In this document: positions 8,755-15,762 of the stretch, in pieces | Layout: each line of letters begins with the position of its first letter | Numbering within the stretch: the first letter of the stretch is position 1 | Translations under genes and position numbers: made by a program | Notes under the pieces: generated by a model | The model's database searches: none | Told to the model about the DNA's origin: nothing | Seen by the model: the letters and a program-made list of their open reading frames with translations, nothing else | Source of the DNA: Anaerolineales bacterium | GTDB taxonomy: Bacteria; Chloroflexota; Anaerolineae; Anaerolineales; RBG-16-64-43 | Assembly: GCA_016928575.1 (NCBI GenBank) | Contig: JAFGKK010000038.1 | Coordinates: 1-40,646 of the forward strand | Direction: 5' to 3' | DNA: 40,646 bases

Positions 8755-8988
8755 CCCCCTCCTCTATCCTCCCCCGTTTAGAAAACCACTAAACGGGGGA
8801 GGATTCTGCTTTTGTCCTCCCCCGTCAGCTTGCTTGTGGGGGAGGCTTCAGTTGTCTTCCTCCCCCGTCAGCTTGCTTGTGGGGGAGGCTTCGGGTTTCT
8901 TCCTCCCCCGTCAGCTCTCTTGCGGGGGAGGCTTCGGTTGTCTTCCTCCCCCGTCAGCCAAGCTGACGGGGGAGGGAAGGGAGGGGGC
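8755..8988. repeat. Array of five GC hairpins with 43-bp period
   Basis: The first unit, TCCTCCCCCGTTTAG/CTAAACGGGGGAGGA (8767-8781, 8789-8803), is a perfect 15-bp hairpin. Four further units begin at 8816, 8859, 8902 and 8945, exactly 43 bases apart, each with CCTCCCCC...GGGGGAGG arms and often GTCAGC inside. The last is a perfect 14-bp hairpin (8945-8958/8962-8975). The leading 62 bases (8755-8816) are identical to 9331-9392. The array sits between the start of the ATPase gene and the stop of the small membrane protein gene. Internal sequences are too similar to be CRISPR spacers. Confidence 0.9.
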
Positions 8989-8989
8989 A

Positions 8990-9313
8990 TCACCGTGCAA
9001 TCAACTCGAAGAGGATGATCATGCCGACCAGAACCGCCACCCCGCCGATCGCCGCGATCACGTAGATCCACCGCCTGCCGGGGGTTTCAGCGGTTTCCAT
9101 TTCCGCGCCCATGCGGCTGACGCTCATGGCGATCCCGATCACGACGCCGATCCCCGCCCCGATGGTGATGCCCAGGGCGAGATTCCCCAAAGCGAGCCCC
9201 AGAGCGACACCCGCCCCCGTGCCGACGGGGATCCAGACGGCGCTATTCGCCGCGCGCCGGTTTTCCTGCATCTCGTTCCGTGCCTGCTTGTTCGAATTCG
9301 GTTCGTAGGCCAT
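8990..9313 (-). CDS. Small glycine-rich two-helix membrane protein
   Basis: The predicted protein has 107 residues. A polar Asn/Gln/Arg-rich N terminus (about 26 residues) is followed by a long glycine-zipper-like helix region with repeated GxGxGxxxGxxxGN and GxxxGIG spacing (about 29-65), then a second hydrophobic helix (about 83-105). ATG at 9313 is preceded by AGGAGAAACGAAG. No family was recognised with certainty. Hairpin arrays flank it on both sides (8755-8988 and 9331-9465), and it lies between a LytTR-type regulator and an ABC exporter on the same strand. It may therefore be an accessory or immunity-type membrane protein of that exporter; this is inference only. Confidence 0.7.
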   Translation of the reverse strand: MAYEPNSNKQARNEMQENRRAANSAVWIPVGTGAGVALGLALGNLALGITIGAGIGVVIGIAMSVSRMGAEMETAETPGRRWIYVIAAIGGVAVLVGMIILFELIAR

Positions 9314-9330
9314 CTTCGTTTCTCCTATTC

Positions 9331-9465
9331 CCCCCTCCTCTATCCTCCCCCGTTTAGAAAACCACTAAACGGGGGAGGATTCTGCTTTTGTCTACCCCCG
9401 TCTGTCTTCTTGCGAGGGAGGCTTCGGGTTTCTTCCTCCCCCATTAGCTGCGCTAATGGGGGAGG
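9331..9465. repeat. Second GC hairpin array, three units, 43-bp period
   Basis: Bases 9331-9392 repeat 8755-8816 exactly, including the perfect 15-bp hairpin (9343-9357/9365-9379). A degraded unit starts at 9392. A further perfect hairpin with arms CCTCCCCCATTAGC and GCTAATGGGGGAGG lies at 9435-9448/9452-9465. The 43-base spacing is kept between the second and third units. Compensatory changes (GTTTAG/CTAAAC, GTCAGC/GCTGAC, ATTAGC/GCTAAT) keep the stems paired. Confidence 0.9.
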
Positions 9466-9522
9466 AGAGAGGAGGAGGCAATCCGCGATTTCAATATAGA
9501 AATCTTCCCAATAACCCGCAAC

Positions 9523-9544
9523 AAAAAAGCGCCCGAAGGCGCTT
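9523..9544 (-). terminator. Intrinsic terminator of the ABC-LytTR gene
   Basis: On the minus strand AAGCGCC-TTCG-GGCGCTT (stem 9527-9544) is followed by a run of T. This is a textbook rho-independent terminator about 45 bases after the stop codon of the regulator gene. It separates that gene from the downstream membrane protein and exporter genes. Confidence 0.9.
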
Positions 9545-9588
9545 GGGAGAGGTTGAATGAAGCAAAACAGGTGATGAATGGAACGCGG

Positions 9589-10578
9589 TTAATAGCCGAA
9601 AAAGGCCTTGAGTTCCGCGGCCGCGGACTTGCTCAGCGGGATTTTCGTCCCCGCGGCATCGTCCAGGCGGATGCTGTAACTGTTGCGGGTGTAGGGAATC
9701 ACTTCCTTGACGTGCTGCAGATTCACCAGGATGCTGCGGTGGGCCCGGAAGAAGCCGCTGCGAGATAGTTTGTTTTCCAGATCGGCCAGCGTGTACTGCG
9801 TCGGCAACCGTCCCTCGGGGGTGACGAGGGAAATCCGGCCTTCGCCAGCGTCGGCATAGAGGATTTCGACGGGATTGAGCAGGACGACTTTATCTTCAAG
9901 TTTTACCGGCAGTTTGAAGGCCCGGCGTCCGGCATCCTCCGATTCGAACTTGGTTTCCAGCAGGCGCCCCTGTTGGAGGTTATAGATCCGGAAGCATAGC
10001 GGTGCCAGCCGGGCGGACGTACTCGACAGCAGCAGGACGGCGGTTCCGCTCTCCGCCTCAGCCCGGACCAAACTTTCCAGGAGCATGATCGTGGCTTCAT
10101 CGCAGCGGGCAAAGAGTTCCTCAAGGACCAGCGCCTTCGGCCGGTGAAGGACGGCGCGCCCGAAGGCCAGCCGACGCTGTAAACCCGGCGGCAATTTTCC
10201 GGCGGATACCGATTCCTGGTCCGCCAGCCCGACCTGCGCCAGGACCTCATCGATCCTGGCTTTCGGCGTTCCGAATAAATCCGCTTGAAATTCCAGATTG
10301 GCGCGCGCGGAAAGGTTTTTATACAGCGCGTCTTCGGTGAACACGATTCCCGAGAGGCGGCTGAACCGCTCCCGGGACTGCGCGGGGTCCGCTCCGCCGA
10401 GCCTGACCGTGCCGAGCGTCGGGCGGATGCGGCCGATCAGCAGGGCGAACAACGCGTCGCGGCCGCTGTCCTCGAGCCCGAACACGCCCGCCGTTTCGCC
10501 CGCGCCGACGGCGAGCTCGGGGATGTCGAGGACGGTCTTGCCGCCGAGGACCTTCTGGACGTTGCGGAGCTCGATCAT
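9589..10578 (-). CDS. Degenerate ABC-ATPase domain fused to a LytTR DNA-binding domain
   Basis: The predicted protein has 329 residues. Residues 1-215 have the fold pattern of an ABC ATPase, but every catalytic motif is altered: Walker A reads GLEDSGRD (34-41, Lys replaced by Arg), the Q-loop region reads VFTEDALY, the signature reads LPPGLQRR, Walker B reads ALVLEELFAR and the H-loop His is replaced (LLLSSTSARL). Residues about 225-329 are a LytTR domain (VEILYADAGEGRISLVT, FFRAHRSILVNLQHVKEV, YSIRLDD). It is thus probably a DNA-binding regulator using a dead ABC domain as sensor or dimerisation module, plausibly controlling the exporter genes downstream. The start at 10578 is where ABC homology begins; upstream frame is repeat DNA. 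A TACAAT -10-like hexamer lies only about six bases before the ATG, so a near-leaderless transcript is possible. Confidence 0.85.
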   Translation of the reverse strand: MIELRNVQKVLGGKTVLDIPELAVGAGETAGVFGLEDSGRDALFALLIGRIRPTLGTVRLGGADPAQSRERFSRLSGIVFTEDALYKNLSARANLEFQADLFGTPKARIDEVLAQVGLADQESVSAGKLPPGLQRRLAFGRAVLHRPKALVLEELFARCDEATIMLLESLVRAEAESGTAVLLLSSTSARLAPLCFRIYNLQQGRLLETKFESEDAGRRAFKLPVKLEDKVVLLNPVEILYADAGEGRISLVTPEGRLPTQYTLADLENKLSRSGFFRAHRSILVNLQHVKEVIPYTRNSYSIRLDDAAGTKIPLSKSAAAELKAFFGY

Positions 10579-10609
10579 CCCACCATTGTACCCATATCCG
10601 ACGAAGGCG

Positions 10610-10875
10610 AGATCCAACCATCGACCATGGACGATGGACCATGGCCGTTTGAAGACCCGATCATCGACAATCGACCATCGCCGCTGATCGTCCGAGTTCC
10701 TCATATCGTGTCCGAATTTTTTTTCGCGGCCGCGGGCATAGGAAGCATTTCAACAATTGACGACGGTCGATGGTCGATGCCTGCCCACAAATGTCTTTGT
10801 CGGGGGGGGGGCCATCGTCTATCGTCGGTTTTCCGATGGTCTATCGTCTATGGTCGGTCGTGCGATGGTCCAGAG
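10610..10875. repeat. Long copy A of the GATGGTC dispersed repeat
   Basis: Overlapping GACCATC/GATGGTC words flank a core (about 10680-10745) containing GAGTTCCTCATATCGTGTCC, a T-run and CGCGGCCGCGGGCAT. The same core stands at about 22938-23000, followed in both places by GATGGTCGATGCCTGCCC, CTTTGTCGG and CTATGGTCGGTC. The copies differ by scattered substitutions, so they are not recent. The repeat fills the gap between the ABC-LytTR gene and the RPH fragment. Confidence 0.8.
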
Positions 10876-10885
10876 AGCGGGAAGT

Positions 10886-11098
10886 CCAAGAGGGATCGGT
10901 CCCCGGGCAAACGAGGATATCGCCCGTCTGGTGGTTCGCCTGCCGCGGATCCCACACCATGCTCACCCGGTCCTCGCCCCTCGGCCAAACCGGGCCGCCG
11001 AGGATGCGCTTGTCGGATCCGCCGGCGGCGCTTATGCCTTCATAGAAGGCCCGGCCGTCGCTCAGGAACAGGCGCGGGATCTGGTGCCGGCGGAAGGT
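10886..11098 (-). pseudogene. Fragment of a rifampin-phosphotransferase/PEP-synthase-like gene
   Basis: Read on the minus strand this piece encodes QIPRLFLSDGRAFYEGI, then ILGGPVWPRGEDRVSMVWDP, then GDILVCPGTDPSWT. It aligns over about 70 residues with residues about 771-841 of the intact protein encoded at 23136-25871 (QIPRLLLSDGRAFYEGI ... GEILVCPGTDPSWT). It stops before the catalytic His segment and is joined directly to repeat copy A. It has no start, no N-terminal domains and several substitutions at conserved glycines, so it is a remnant. The intact gene has the same repeat beyond its 3' end, which suggests co-duplication followed by deletion. Confidence 0.85.
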
Positions 11099-11667
11099 GC
11101 GGACGGCGCGTTTCGGAAGGAATGGATCGGAAGTGGAATACCCGCCGCCATCCAATAAACTTCTTCCGCCCGGGCCGCCAGCCGCTGGTTGGCCCGCCCC
11201 AGCAGGTCGCGGTACAGCCGTCCCGCCGGGTAGGGCGGGACAAGCCCCGATCCAACTTCGTTGGTGACCACGATCCAATCTGCGGATCCGTTTTCGACGA
11301 CGCGCAGCAAACCGTTTAGTTCAGACTCCACCCGCCCTTCCGCGGCGGATTCGTCCAGCGGATCCTCGTTTTCCGTTCCCGCCAGCATCGCGTTGCTCAC
11401 CAGCAGGGTGATGCAATCCAGAACGATCACATCGGCCTGCGGAGGATCCTTCGTAAAAACTTCCGCGACGCCGCGCGGGATCTCGAGCGTCGTCCACCCC
11501 GCCGGGCGCTCGCTCCGATGCCGCCGGATCCGCGCGCGCATGTCGTCGTCGCCGGCTTCGGCGGTGGCCACGTATACAACCCGCCCGCCGCGTTCCTCCG
11601 CCAGCCGCCGGGCATGGGCGCTCTTTCCGCTGCGCGCGCCTCCCAGGATAAGGGTCAGCTTTCCCAT
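11062..11667 (-). CDS. cobU: Adenosylcobinamide kinase / guanylyltransferase
   Basis: The 201-residue enzyme phosphorylates adenosylcobinamide and transfers GMP to give adenosylcobinamide-GDP. Seen: Walker A GGARSGKS near the start, VYVATAEAGDDDM, VLDCITLLVSN and VTNEVGSGLVPPYPAGRLYRDLLG, all CobU hallmarks. The ATG at 11667 overlaps the end of cobQ by 13 bases; the frame extends upstream of it but without CobU sequence. The family normally ends near GIPLPI; here about 18 further residues (FRNAPSAPSAGTRS...) are read out of frame from the RPH pseudogene fragment before a stop. The core is intact, so the enzyme is probably active. It is the last gene of the cobalamin operon. Confidence 0.93.
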   Translation of the reverse strand: MGKLTLILGGARSGKSAHARRLAEERGGRVVYVATAEAGDDDMRARIRRHRSERPAGWTTLEIPRGVAEVFTKDPPQADVIVLDCITLLVSNAMLAGTENEDPLDESAAEGRVESELNGLLRVVENGSADWIVVTNEVGSGLVPPYPAGRLYRDLLGRANQRLAARAEEVYWMAAGIPLPIHSFRNAPSAPSAGTRSRACS

Positions 11668-13160
11668 AGGATCTTCTCCAGGCGTTCCATATCCAGCGCA
11701 TCCTCCACCGCATCGGCCAAGGCTTCCAAGCCTTGCTCGACGTTCGCGGACAGCGCGGACCCCGCTCCCCGCCAGCCCAGGCTGCGCAGCCAGCCGCGGC
11801 GGAAGCGCGGATTGCCGAACAAGCCGTGCGGAGAGCAGCCCCAAATGCGCCCTTGCGGATCGGCCGCTCCGGCCGGAATGCGGACAGCCGCGCCGTTCCT
11901 CTCCGTGATCGTCAGCCAGACGCCCTCCGCGGCGGCGGTTTCTCCGGAGTGTATCTCGTAGCCCCCCAGCCGTTCACCCGCGACCGACTGCAGCCATCCG
12001 GGGCCGGAAGCTGCTTGCGCCCGGGATTGAAACGTCGCTTTCCCGCCGGTAAAAACCGTTTCCGCCGGCAACAATCCCAAGCCCGCCGCCTCCTCCGCGC
12101 TCGATTCCATATGCGCGGGATCGCGGATAATCCGGCCAAGCATTTGGTATCCACCGCAGATCCCGGCGACCGCCCCGCCGTTTGCGGCGAACCGGACAAC
12201 GGCCTCGGCCAGGCCGCTCCGGCGCATCCAGGCCAGGTCGGCGATCGTGCTCTTCGTCCCCGGAAGGATGACGGCCCGCGGGTTTCCGAATTCCGCGGCG
12301 GTTTTCACATACCGCAAGCGCACGCCCGCTTCGGCGCGCAGCGGATCGAACTCGTCGAAGTTGGCGATGCGCGGAAAGGCGATCAGGGCGATCTCGACGC
12401 ATTCCGCGCCGCCCGGCGAGCCTCCGCGGTCCGTCTCCACCGCAACGGCGTCCTCCTCCGGAAGCGAAAGCGCGGGCAGAAAGGGGACGACGCCGAGGAC
12501 CGGAATGCCTCCCCGCTCCTCCAGAACGCGGACACCCCCGTCGAACAGAGAACGGTCGCCGCGGAACTTGTTGACCAGCAGACCTTTCACCAGCGCGCGA
12601 TCTTCCGGTTCGAGAAGCCACAACGTACCCAGGAGTTGGGCGAAGATTCCGCCCCGGTCGATGTCGCCGGCAAGCAGGACGGGGGAGCGGGCGTAGCGGG
12701 CGACGGCCATATTGACGATGTCGCCTTCCCGCAGGTTCAATTCGGCCGGGCTGCCGGCTCCCTCGATGACGACCAGCTCGAAGGATTCGCGCAGCCGATC
12801 CAAAGCGGCGCGGACGGTCTCCCACAAGATCAGTTTTTCCCGATAGTACTCCTTCGCGGCGAGCGTCCGCCACGGCCTGCCCATCCGGACGATTTGGGAA
12901 CGCGCATCCGCCTCCGGCTTGATCAAGACAGGATTCATATCCGTAGCAGGAGGCAGGCCGGCGGCCGCGGCCTGCAGCGCCTGGGCGCGTCCGATCTCGC
13001 CCCCGTCGGCGCAGACGGCCGCGTTGTTCGACATATTCTGAGCCTTGAACGGCGCAACCCGAACCCCGCGGCGGGCGTAGATGCGGCATAGCGCGGCGGA
13101 AAGCAGGCTCTTCCCGACCGAGGAGCCGGCCCCCTGCAGCATGAGCGTTTTAGCAGCCAT
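11655..13160 (-). CDS. cobQ: Cobyric acid synthase (glutamine-hydrolysing)
   Basis: The 501-residue enzyme amidates four side chains of adenosylcobyrinic acid a,c-diamide using glutamine and ATP. The N-terminal dethiobiotin-synthetase-like domain shows MLQGAGSSVGKS (7-18), APFKAQNMSNN (36-46) and VIEGAGSPAELNL. The C-terminal class I glutaminase domain has the nucleophile Cys335 in GICGGYQMLG and His404 in YEIHSGE. The length is normal for CobQ. It overlaps cobC by 11 bases and cobU by 13, so translation is probably coupled. Confidence 0.96.
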   Translation of the reverse strand: MAAKTLMLQGAGSSVGKSLLSAALCRIYARRGVRVAPFKAQNMSNNAAVCADGGEIGRAQALQAAAAGLPPATDMNPVLIKPEADARSQIVRMGRPWRTLAAKEYYREKLILWETVRAALDRLRESFELVVIEGAGSPAELNLREGDIVNMAVARYARSPVLLAGDIDRGGIFAQLLGTLWLLEPEDRALVKGLLVNKFRGDRSLFDGGVRVLEERGGIPVLGVVPFLPALSLPEEDAVAVETDRGGSPGGAECVEIALIAFPRIANFDEFDPLRAEAGVRLRYVKTAAEFGNPRAVILPGTKSTIADLAWMRRSGLAEAVVRFAANGGAVAGICGGYQMLGRIIRDPAHMESSAEEAAGLGLLPAETVFTGGKATFQSRAQAASGPGWLQSVAGERLGGYEIHSGETAAAEGVWLTITERNGAAVRIPAGAADPQGRIWGCSPHGLFGNPRFRRGWLRSLGWRGAGSALSANVEQGLEALADAVEDALDMERLEKILWES

Positions 13161-13767
13161 CGGCCGCCTCGTTCAGGCGGTTCAGAACCGCCCCCTCGGG
13201 ATGCACGGCGAGTTCGGAGAGCGACCCGGGACGGAGCGGAAACTGCCGGTACCGCTCCGGCGGGAGATCGAGCGCGATGCAGATGAGCATTTGGAGCGAT
13301 CCTCCGTGCGCGACGACGGCGACATGCCGCGGCGATTGAAGCGCCCGTAAATCTCCCCAAACCGACCCGGTGCGGGCGGCGAGTTGCGCCAGGGTCTCGC
13401 CGCCGGGCGGCGCATTGGCCGTCGGATCCCGGCGCCACGCCCGGAATTGGTCCGGATGACTCTCGGCGATTTCGGCGAAGGTCTTTCCCTCCCAATCGCC
13501 GAACGACAATTCCCGCAGGCGCGGATCGGCGCGGAGCGGGCAGCCGCGCCGGCCGGCGATGATCCGCGCGGTCGCCGCGGCGCGGATCAAATCGCTGGAG
13601 TACACGGCGTCCAGCGGCCGGCCGGCCAGGCGGCGCCCGAGGAATTTGGCTTGCTCCAGCCCCTCGTCGTCGAGCGGCGCGTCGCTCCATCCCTGGAACC
13701 GGCCTTCCCGGTTCCAGGCGGTCCGCCCATGGCGGACGAGGAACACCGTCAGGGGCTCAGCCTTCAT
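13150..13767 (-). CDS. cobC: Histidine phosphatase, probable alpha-ribazole-5'-phosphate phosphatase
   Basis: This 205-residue protein of the phosphoglycerate-mutase-like histidine phosphatase superfamily has LVRHGRTAWN near residue 10 (catalytic His), RELSFGDWEGKTFAEI and VVAHGGSLQMLI with the second His. Context between cobD and cobQ makes removal of the 5'-phosphate from alpha-ribazole phosphate or adenosylcobalamin phosphate the likely role. Sequence alone would also fit a generic phosphatase. The ATG at 13767 (MKAEPLTVF) lies inside the end of cobD, an 11-base overlap. Confidence 0.85.
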   Translation of the reverse strand: MKAEPLTVFLVRHGRTAWNREGRFQGWSDAPLDDEGLEQAKFLGRRLAGRPLDAVYSSDLIRAAATARIIAGRRGCPLRADPRLRELSFGDWEGKTFAEIAESHPDQFRAWRRDPTANAPPGGETLAQLAARTGSVWGDLRALQSPRHVAVVAHGGSLQMLICIALDLPPERYRQFPLRPGSLSELAVHPEGAVLNRLNEAADGC

Positions 13768-14848
13768 CGCGAGGCATCCCGGCCAGCGCGGCGAGCAGCC
13801 TGGCGTTTTCCTCCCCGGTCCGGGTGGCGAGGCGCGCGTTCTCGGGCAGGCCGAAGGAGGCGCAATTGCGCACCGCGATCCCGCGCGGCAGGAGCCGGGC
13901 GCGGAACGCCGCGGAGTCCCCGACGGGGAGAAGGAAGAAATGAGTCCGCGACGGTACGGGGGCAAACCCGAGCCCTTCCAGCCCGGCAAGCAGATTGTTT
14001 TTTTCCACCTGCAATCGTTCCAGTGTTCTGCGCAGGAACTGCTCTTCCTCCAACGCCGCCAATCCGGCCGCCTGGGCGAAGGCGTTGACGTTCCACGGCG
14101 GACGGACGGCGGCCATGGCCCGGACGGTTTCCTCCGCCCCGACGGCGTATCCCAGGCGCAATCCGGCGAGGGCGTAATCCTTGGTCATCGAGCGCAACGC
14201 CAGGACGTTCCGGTGCGGGTGGCGCAGGACGGATTCGATCCCGGGGACGAAAGCGAGGTACGACTCGTCGACGACATACAGCGTTTCGGGATGCGCCTCC
14301 GCCCAGGCCGCGATAACCTCCGCCGCGAGGAGTTGTCCGGTGGGGTTGTTCGGATTGCACAAGAACACGGCGCGATACTCCGTGGCGGCGTTTTTTTTCG
14401 CCAACAGGGAGGGATCCAGCCGGAAGCCGTCCTCGGCCGACGCGGTCCAAAAGCGCGGACGGGCGCCCATCCGCCGGGAAGCGCGTTCGTATTCGGAGAA
14501 CGTCGGCGCGAGAATCAGGACTTCGTCGCCGGGCCGGAGGAAGGCGGACGCCGCCAGGCCGATCAGCTCCGCCGCGCCGTTGCCGGCGAGGATTTGATCG
14601 GGCGGCACGCCGATCCGGGCGGCAAGCGCGCGGCGCAGGGCATGCGATTCCCGGTCGGGGTACCGGTCCAATCGGACGGTCTCCAGCGCCTCGCGGACGC
14701 CCGGAAACGGCCCGAACGGGTTGACATTGGAGCTGAAATCGATGATGGATTCGGGCCGGAGGCCGAGCGCTTCGAGCTCGGCGCTGTCGATCCCGCCGTG
14801 TTCCTCCGGGCCGCGCGGCGCACGGACATCCATGATTATTTCCACCAT
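13757..14848 (-). CDS. cobD: Threonine-phosphate decarboxylase (PLP-dependent)
   Basis: This 363-residue fold-type I aminotransferase-like protein is closest in look to CobD/HisC. Motifs are FSSNVNPFGP near the start, NGAAELI, NPNNPTGQ, YVVDESYLAF and SMTKDYALAGLRLGYA, where the Lys binds PLP. In cobalamin synthesis CobD decarboxylates L-threonine-O-3-phosphate to (R)-1-amino-2-propanol phosphate, the linker that CbiB attaches. The operon position directly after cbiB supports this over histidinol-phosphate aminotransferase. The start is ambiguous: ATG at 14848 or ATG at 14833 (MDVRAP); the former overlaps cbiB by 13 bases. No threonine kinase gene is nearby. Confidence 0.88.
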   Translation of the reverse strand: MVEIIMDVRAPRGPEEHGGIDSAELEALGLRPESIIDFSSNVNPFGPFPGVREALETVRLDRYPDRESHALRRALAARIGVPPDQILAGNGAAELIGLAASAFLRPGDEVLILAPTFSEYERASRRMGARPRFWTASAEDGFRLDPSLLAKKNAATEYRAVFLCNPNNPTGQLLAAEVIAAWAEAHPETLYVVDESYLAFVPGIESVLRHPHRNVLALRSMTKDYALAGLRLGYAVGAEETVRAMAAVRPPWNVNAFAQAAGLAALEEEQFLRRTLERLQVEKNNLLAGLEGLGFAPVPSRTHFFLLPVGDSAAFRARLLPRGIAVRNCASFGLPENARLATRTGEENARLLAALAGMPRDEG

Positions 14849-15762
14849 CCCGCGGCGGGCAGCGGAAACAGGAAGGTGGCGGCCAGGATCGATGCGATTT
14901 GAAGGAGTCGGCGCGCCCGACGGATCTCGCCGGCCGAGGGGGAGGGGAATTCCCCTCCGAGCGAATAGTGTCCGGCCTTCTCGAGCCTCGCGCCCAGCGC
15001 ACCCGCCATCGCGCTCGTCGGCACGCCGGCGTTCGGGCTGGCGGCGAGTCGCGCATCGCGGCGCATGATCCGCCATGCCCGCGGGCCGTTTTCGCGCGCG
15101 AGAAACGCCGCGGCGGTCAGCAGCAAGCCCGTCAGGCGCGAGGGGATGAAGTTCAACAGGTCGTCCAGGCGCGCCGGAAACTTCCCGTACCACTCGCGCG
15201 GCGGATCGCGGTAGCCGAGCATCGAGTCGGCGGTGTTGACGAAGCGGTAGGCCAGCGCGGCCGGAAGCCCGCCGACGGCGAAAAAGAACATCGGAGCAAC
15301 GACGCCGTCGGACGCGTTTTCGGCGACCGATTCGACCGCCGCGCCCGCCGCCTGGGATTCCGCGAGCAGCGCGGTTTCGCGGCTGACCAGATGCCGGGAT
15401 AATTTCCGGCGCGCTTCGGCCAGGTTGCGCGATTCCAAGGCTATCTGCACTTCGCCCGCGGCGCGGTCCAAGCCGCGCAACGAAACGGATGCCTTTAGGA
15501 TCACTGCGGATGCCAGCCACCCGAGCGGGGCGGGAAAGGAATCGAACCATTCGGTCAGCACCCACCCAATCATTCCGGTGAGCGCCGTTCCCAGCAGAGT
15601 CAACCCGATGCCGGCGATGAACTCGAGCGCCGGCCGGCCGTAAGGCCGGATCCGGTCGGCGGCGGCGATTAATCCGCCCATCCAAGCGGTCGGGTGGAAC
15701 CGGTTCAGCGGATCGCCGAGAAGCCAGTCCAGGAGCAGACCGATGACGACGGGCGGATTCAT
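14836..15762 (-). CDS. cbiB: Adenosylcobinamide-phosphate synthase
   Basis: This 308-residue integral membrane protein attaches aminopropanol phosphate to adenosylcobyric acid. Seen: LLLDWLLGDPLNRFHPTAWM at the N terminus and AVESVAENASDGVVAPMF in the middle, then RFVNTADSMLGYRD, all typical of CbiB/CobD-type synthases. The ATG at 15762 overlaps the cobS stop in an ATGA, so coupling is likely. The open frame runs far upstream (to 16392) but that part is an out-of-frame shadow of cobS. The naming varies: cbiB in Salmonella, cobD in Pseudomonas. Confidence 0.94.
   Translation of the reverse strand: MNPPVVIGLLLDWLLGDPLNRFHPTAWMGGLIAAADRIRPYGRPALEFIAGIGLTLLGTALTGMIGWVLTEWFDSFPAPLGWLASAVILKASVSLRGLDRAAGEVQIALESRNLAEARRKLSRHLVSRETALLAESQAAGAAVESVAENASDGVVAPMFFFAVGGLPAALAYRFVNTADSMLGYRDPPREWYGKFPARLDDLLNFIPSRLTGLLLTAAAFLARENGPRAWRIMRRDARLAASPNAGVPTSAMAGALGARLEKAGHYSLGGEFPSPSAGEIRRARRLLQIASILAATFLFPLPAAGWWK

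Noticed and set aside
6316-8781. Very long open frame (821 codons) on the plus strand
   Set aside because: It is antisense to the permease and ATPase genes, has an Arg/Asp/His/Gln-rich composition without domains, and arises from high GC content.
8755-8988. CRISPR-like array (regular repeats at 43-bp spacing)
   Set aside because: The whole 43-bp unit is repeated, including the interior; there are no unique spacers and no cas genes. The units are self-complementary hairpins.
9589-10578. Call as a working ABC transporter ATPase
   Set aside because: No Walker A lysine, no canonical signature or H-loop; the C-terminal LytTR domain makes it a regulator.
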